From positions 62,001 through 126,000 of the forward strand of contig JBCBBJ010000005.1 of NCBI GenBank assembly GCA_038531745.1: 64,000 bases of DNA. The letters run 5' to 3'. The stretch is from CALLPQ01 sp038531745. Its GTDB lineage: Bacteria > Pseudomonadota > Alphaproteobacteria > Caulobacterales > Parvularculaceae. The notes beneath the pieces are model-generated. The model saw nothing but the letters and a program-made list of their open reading frames with translations. It made no database searches and was not told where the DNA came from. The translations under genes were made by a program, and so were the position numbers. Of this stretch, positions 61,765 to 64,000 are shown in pieces. The first letter of the stretch is position 1. Each line of letters begins with the position of its first letter.

Positions 61765-62838
61765 ATGGTTGCACTCAAAGGCAAAGCGATTACCGGGGCC
61801 CTCGCGCGGCGTGACGCGGCCATCGCTGCGTTTCTTGTGTATGGACCCGATCAGGGTCTCGTGCGCGAGCGGGCAAAAACACTCATGGCACAGGTCATTA
61901 GCGACACTACCGATCCGTTTAATATGCTTGATCTCACCGACGCTGACATCAAGGCCGACGGTGCCCGGTTAACCGATGAGATTTGTGCGCTGTCCTTTAT
62001 GGGCGGCGAGCGGGTGATCAGACTGCGCGCCCATGGGGAGGCAGCAGCGCCGGCGGTCGTAAACCTGCTCACCGCGCTCGACCAAGGGCATTTGAAAACC
62101 AATGGCATTGTCATTGTGGAGGCGGGCGATCTTGGTCCACGGTCTGCGTTGCGCAAGGCGTTTGAAAAGGCAAAAGCCGCCGCGACCATGCCCTGCTACA
62201 TTGATGGACCAGCGGTCACGCGCAAGCTGGCGCAGGAGATGGCGAGCGACTATGGGTTGACCTTTGACGCTGACGCCCTTTCTTTGCTAACCGCAACGCT
62301 TGGCGAAGACCGGGCCTTGTCGCGCATGGAGATTGAAAAACTCCTTCTCTTCAAGAGTCCGGGGCCGGATCATAATGCGCCGCCGGGTGAGGAACAGACA
62401 TCACAAATCACGCTTGCCGACGTGAAAGCCTGTCTTGTGGATAGCGCCAGCGATGATCTTGACCGGGTGTTTGCCGCGTGCGCCGATGGCACGCCGGGCC
62501 CGCTGGCCATCGCGCTTTTTCAATGCACCACGGCGGGTGCCAATCCGGTGACAATTCTGCGGGCTCTGCAACGAAGCTTTGCCCGGTTGGAGACGGCGCG
62601 CGGGTTTGTGGATAAAGGCCAGAACGCCAATGAGGCCATGAAGCGGTTGCGGCCCCCCGTCTTTTTTGGGGAGCAGGATGCGTTTCGCCAACGCCTACAG
62701 GGGTTGACCGGCAGCAAGCTGACGATGGCGCGGCGCCGCCTGATTGATGCGGAGTTTCAGGCAAAAAGCACCGGCTTGCCCCACCGTGAAATCGTGGAAC
62801 GCACAGCCTTTCAACTGTGCGCATTGGTGCGCCGGTAA
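61765..62838 (+). CDS. holA: DNA polymerase III delta subunit
   Basis: 357 residues. N-terminal Rossmann-like AAA+ domain with FLVYGPDQGLVRERAKTL near residue 20 (no functional Walker A, as usual for delta), LTDEICALSFMGGERVIRLR near 70, then the lid region with TLGEDRALSRMEIEKLLLF near 175, and a helical C-terminal collar domain ending RTAFQLCALVRR. Delta opens the beta clamp in the clamp loader. Translationally linked to lptE. Confidence 0.93.
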   Translation: MVALKGKAITGALARRDAAIAAFLVYGPDQGLVRERAKTLMAQVISDTTDPFNMLDLTDADIKADGARLTDEICALSFMGGERVIRLRAHGEAAAPAVVNLLTALDQGHLKTNGIVIVEAGDLGPRSALRKAFEKAKAAATMPCYIDGPAVTRKLAQEMASDYGLTFDADALSLLTATLGEDRALSRMEIEKLLLFKSPGPDHNAPPGEEQTSQITLADVKACLVDSASDDLDRVFAACADGTPGPLAIALFQCTTAGANPVTILRALQRSFARLETARGFVDKGQNANEAMKRLRPPVFFGEQDAFRQRLQGLTGSKLTMARRRLIDAEFQAKSTGLPHREIVERTAFQLCALVRR

Positions 62839-62858
62839 CCGGGCCCCGCGATTGGGGT

Positions 62859-64000
62859 CTATCCCACCGGCAGGTCCATGGCTGTGCCGCCCTTTTGGTC
62901 TGTGGCCAGACCGGTGCGCAATCGTCCATCCTGTCGGCGTAGGATGTAAAGAATGATCAGTGCCGGTATCCCAAACATGGCCGTATAAGCAAAAAACCAT
63001 CCATAGCCCGCCGCATCAACGATAAAACCAGAAAATCCGCCTACGAATTTTCCGGGTATGGCGTAAAAAGAGCTGAAGAGCGCATATTGCGTCGCCGTAA
63101 AGGCCGTGTTGGTCAAGCTCGACATATAGGCAATAAGCACCGTGCCCGCATAGCCATAGGCGATATTGTCGATCACAACGGCGGTGGCAAGATAGGCATT
63201 GTCGGCCGGCATAACCGATAGCCAGGAATAGAGCAGGTTCGTTACCGCCTGTACCACCACACCGATGGCCAGACCCGTAAACACATTCAGGCGCGAGACG
63301 AGAAGCCCGCCAATAAAAACGCCGCCCATGGTGGCAAAAAACCCCGCCCCACTGCGGATCAGGCCAATGTCCGTTTTCGAATAGCCAAGGTCAACATAAA
63401 GCGGGCCCGTCATAAAACCCATGACAAAATCGGGAATACGATAAATAGCGATGAACCCCAGGATGGTCAGGGCCACGAGGCCATAACGCTGAAAAAAGTC
63501 AGTAAACGGACCAACAATAGACTTTTGAAAGGTGTCTTTCAGGGAGAGTCGGGGCGGGGGCTCAAAGGTGCGCACCTCAACCTTGGGACCAAAGAGCGCC
63601 ATCATCAGGCCAATCCCCATCAGGGCGGCCATCGCTTGGTACATAATCGGAAAGCTGGTTTTATCGGCGATGACCAGGGCGCCAGCGCTCGCCATCAAGA
63701 TGCCTGTGCGATAGCCATATTGATACATCGCTGCCATGACGCCCTGTTCGTCGTCGGTGGCGGCTTCTATGCGCCAGGCATCAACCGCAATATCTTGCGT
63801 GGCCGCAGCAAAGGCGATGCCGATTGCCACCAACGCCACATAAAAAAGGTTGGTGGCCGGATCGGCGAAGGACATGGCAAAAAGCGCCGCGGCGACACCG
63901 ATTTGCGCCACGGCCATCCATGCTCGGCGCCGCCCGACCCATTTTTCAAGGAATGGCACGGGCGCCCGGTCGAGCAGCGGCGCCCAAACAAATTTGATGG
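62859..64000 (-). CDS. AmpG-like MFS permease (5' end beyond window)
   Basis: At least 380 residues; the frame continues past the window edge (KFVWAPLLDRAPV lies before the GTG codon at 63959), so the N-terminal part is missing. About ten hydrophobic segments remain. LLDRAPVPFLEKWVGRRRAWM matches the segment after the second helix of AmpG, and ATQDIAVDAWRIEAATDDEQG is the conserved AmpG motif. AmpG imports GlcNAc-anhydromuropeptides for cell-wall recycling and beta-lactamase induction. It is convergent with holA, 20 bp between stops. Confidence 0.9.
   Translation of the reverse strand, partial: IKFVWAPLLDRAPVPFLEKWVGRRRAWMAVAQIGVAAALFAMSFADPATNLFYVALVAIGIAFAAATQDIAVDAWRIEAATDDEQGVMAAMYQYGYRTGILMASAGALVIADKTSFPIMYQAMAALMGIGLMMALFGPKVEVRTFEPPPRLSLKDTFQKSIVGPFTDFFQRYGLVALTILGFIAIYRIPDFVMGFMTGPLYVDLGYSKTDIGLIRSGAGFFATMGGVFIGGLLVSRLNVFTGLAIGVVVQAVTNLLYSWLSVMPADNAYLATAVVIDNIAYGYAGTVLIAYMSSLTNTAFTATQYALFSSFYAIPGKFVGGFSGFIVDAAGYGWFFAYTAMFGIPALIILYILRRQDGRLRTGLATDQKGGTAMDLPVG

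Noticed and set aside
1..64000. CRISPR arrays, complete insertion sequences or prophage
   Set aside because: No regularly spaced repeats, transposase, integrase or phage structural genes were seen in any frame.

Overview
The window is chromosomal DNA from an alphaproteobacterium and includes the replication origin region. The order below genus is not resolvable from the sequence alone. Evidence: ppsR (RP001/UPF0085) and hemE diverge from an AT-rich intergenic region carrying DnaA-box-like sites and a TTAA-N7-TTAA CtrA box, as at the Caulobacter origin. An mnmE-mnmG-rsmG-parA-parB cluster carries three perfect 16-bp parS sites. Other alphaproteobacterial signatures are the miaB-phoH-ybeY-corC-lnt series, hisBHAFE, apaG-metZ-dcd, leuS-lptE-holA, an alphaproteobacterial-type heat-shock promoter before dnaK, a GTTC-N7-GTTC LexA box before comM and a SAM-II-like leader before metZ. 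Genes left of the origin (34.7-52.4 kb) are mostly on the minus strand and genes to its right mostly on the plus strand, as expected for leading-strand orientation.

Region by region. 0-4.3 kb: the end of an unknown gene, a frameshifted DUF1801 gene, selO, and a two-gene unit made of a large proteasome-fold-like protein and a basic protein of unknown function. 4.3-14.7 kb: a CBS protein with a membrane tail, a secreted M20 amidohydrolase, an FkbM methyltransferase, hemH, a PiT-like transporter behind a Pho box, trkH, apaG, metZ behind a SAM-II-like riboswitch and terminator, and a long-form dcd. 14.9-16.1 kb: a small accessory islet with a DUF1778/GNAT toxin-antitoxin pair. 16.1-19.6 kb: dnaK-dnaJ with a sigma32 promoter and a large intergenic hairpin.

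19.8-29.8 kb is an envelope-rich stretch: a TbpB-like surface lipoprotein convergent with its likely translocation factor Slam, a secreted beta-helix protein with a peptidoglycan-binding-like lipoprotein, SOS-boxed comM, an M23 peptidase homologue with altered zinc ligands, and hslV without hslU beside it. 30.3-33.6 kb is the histidine operon, followed by an ExoD-like gene and tRNA-Leu(CAA).

34.7-52.4 kb holds the partition cluster with parS, a lipoprotein phosphodiesterase, a GST, and the tRNA-modification/rRNA-maturation/lipoprotein-acylation series, then an aroE-coaE fusion, maf and ppsR. 52.4-52.8 kb is the predicted oriC. 52.8-64 kb holds hemE, hemJ, rho, a porin, a probable broken small gene, a DUF3576 lipoprotein, leuS, lptE, holA and an AmpG-like permease cut by the window edge.

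The most noteworthy items are the oriC/parS architecture, the proteasome-fold-like two-gene unit, the aroE-coaE fusion, the Slam/TbpB-like pair, and four regulatory sites that match the genes they precede (Pho box, SAM-II-like leader, sigma32 promoter, LexA box). All calls were made by reading the sequence. No database search, structure prediction or GC-skew calculation was run.
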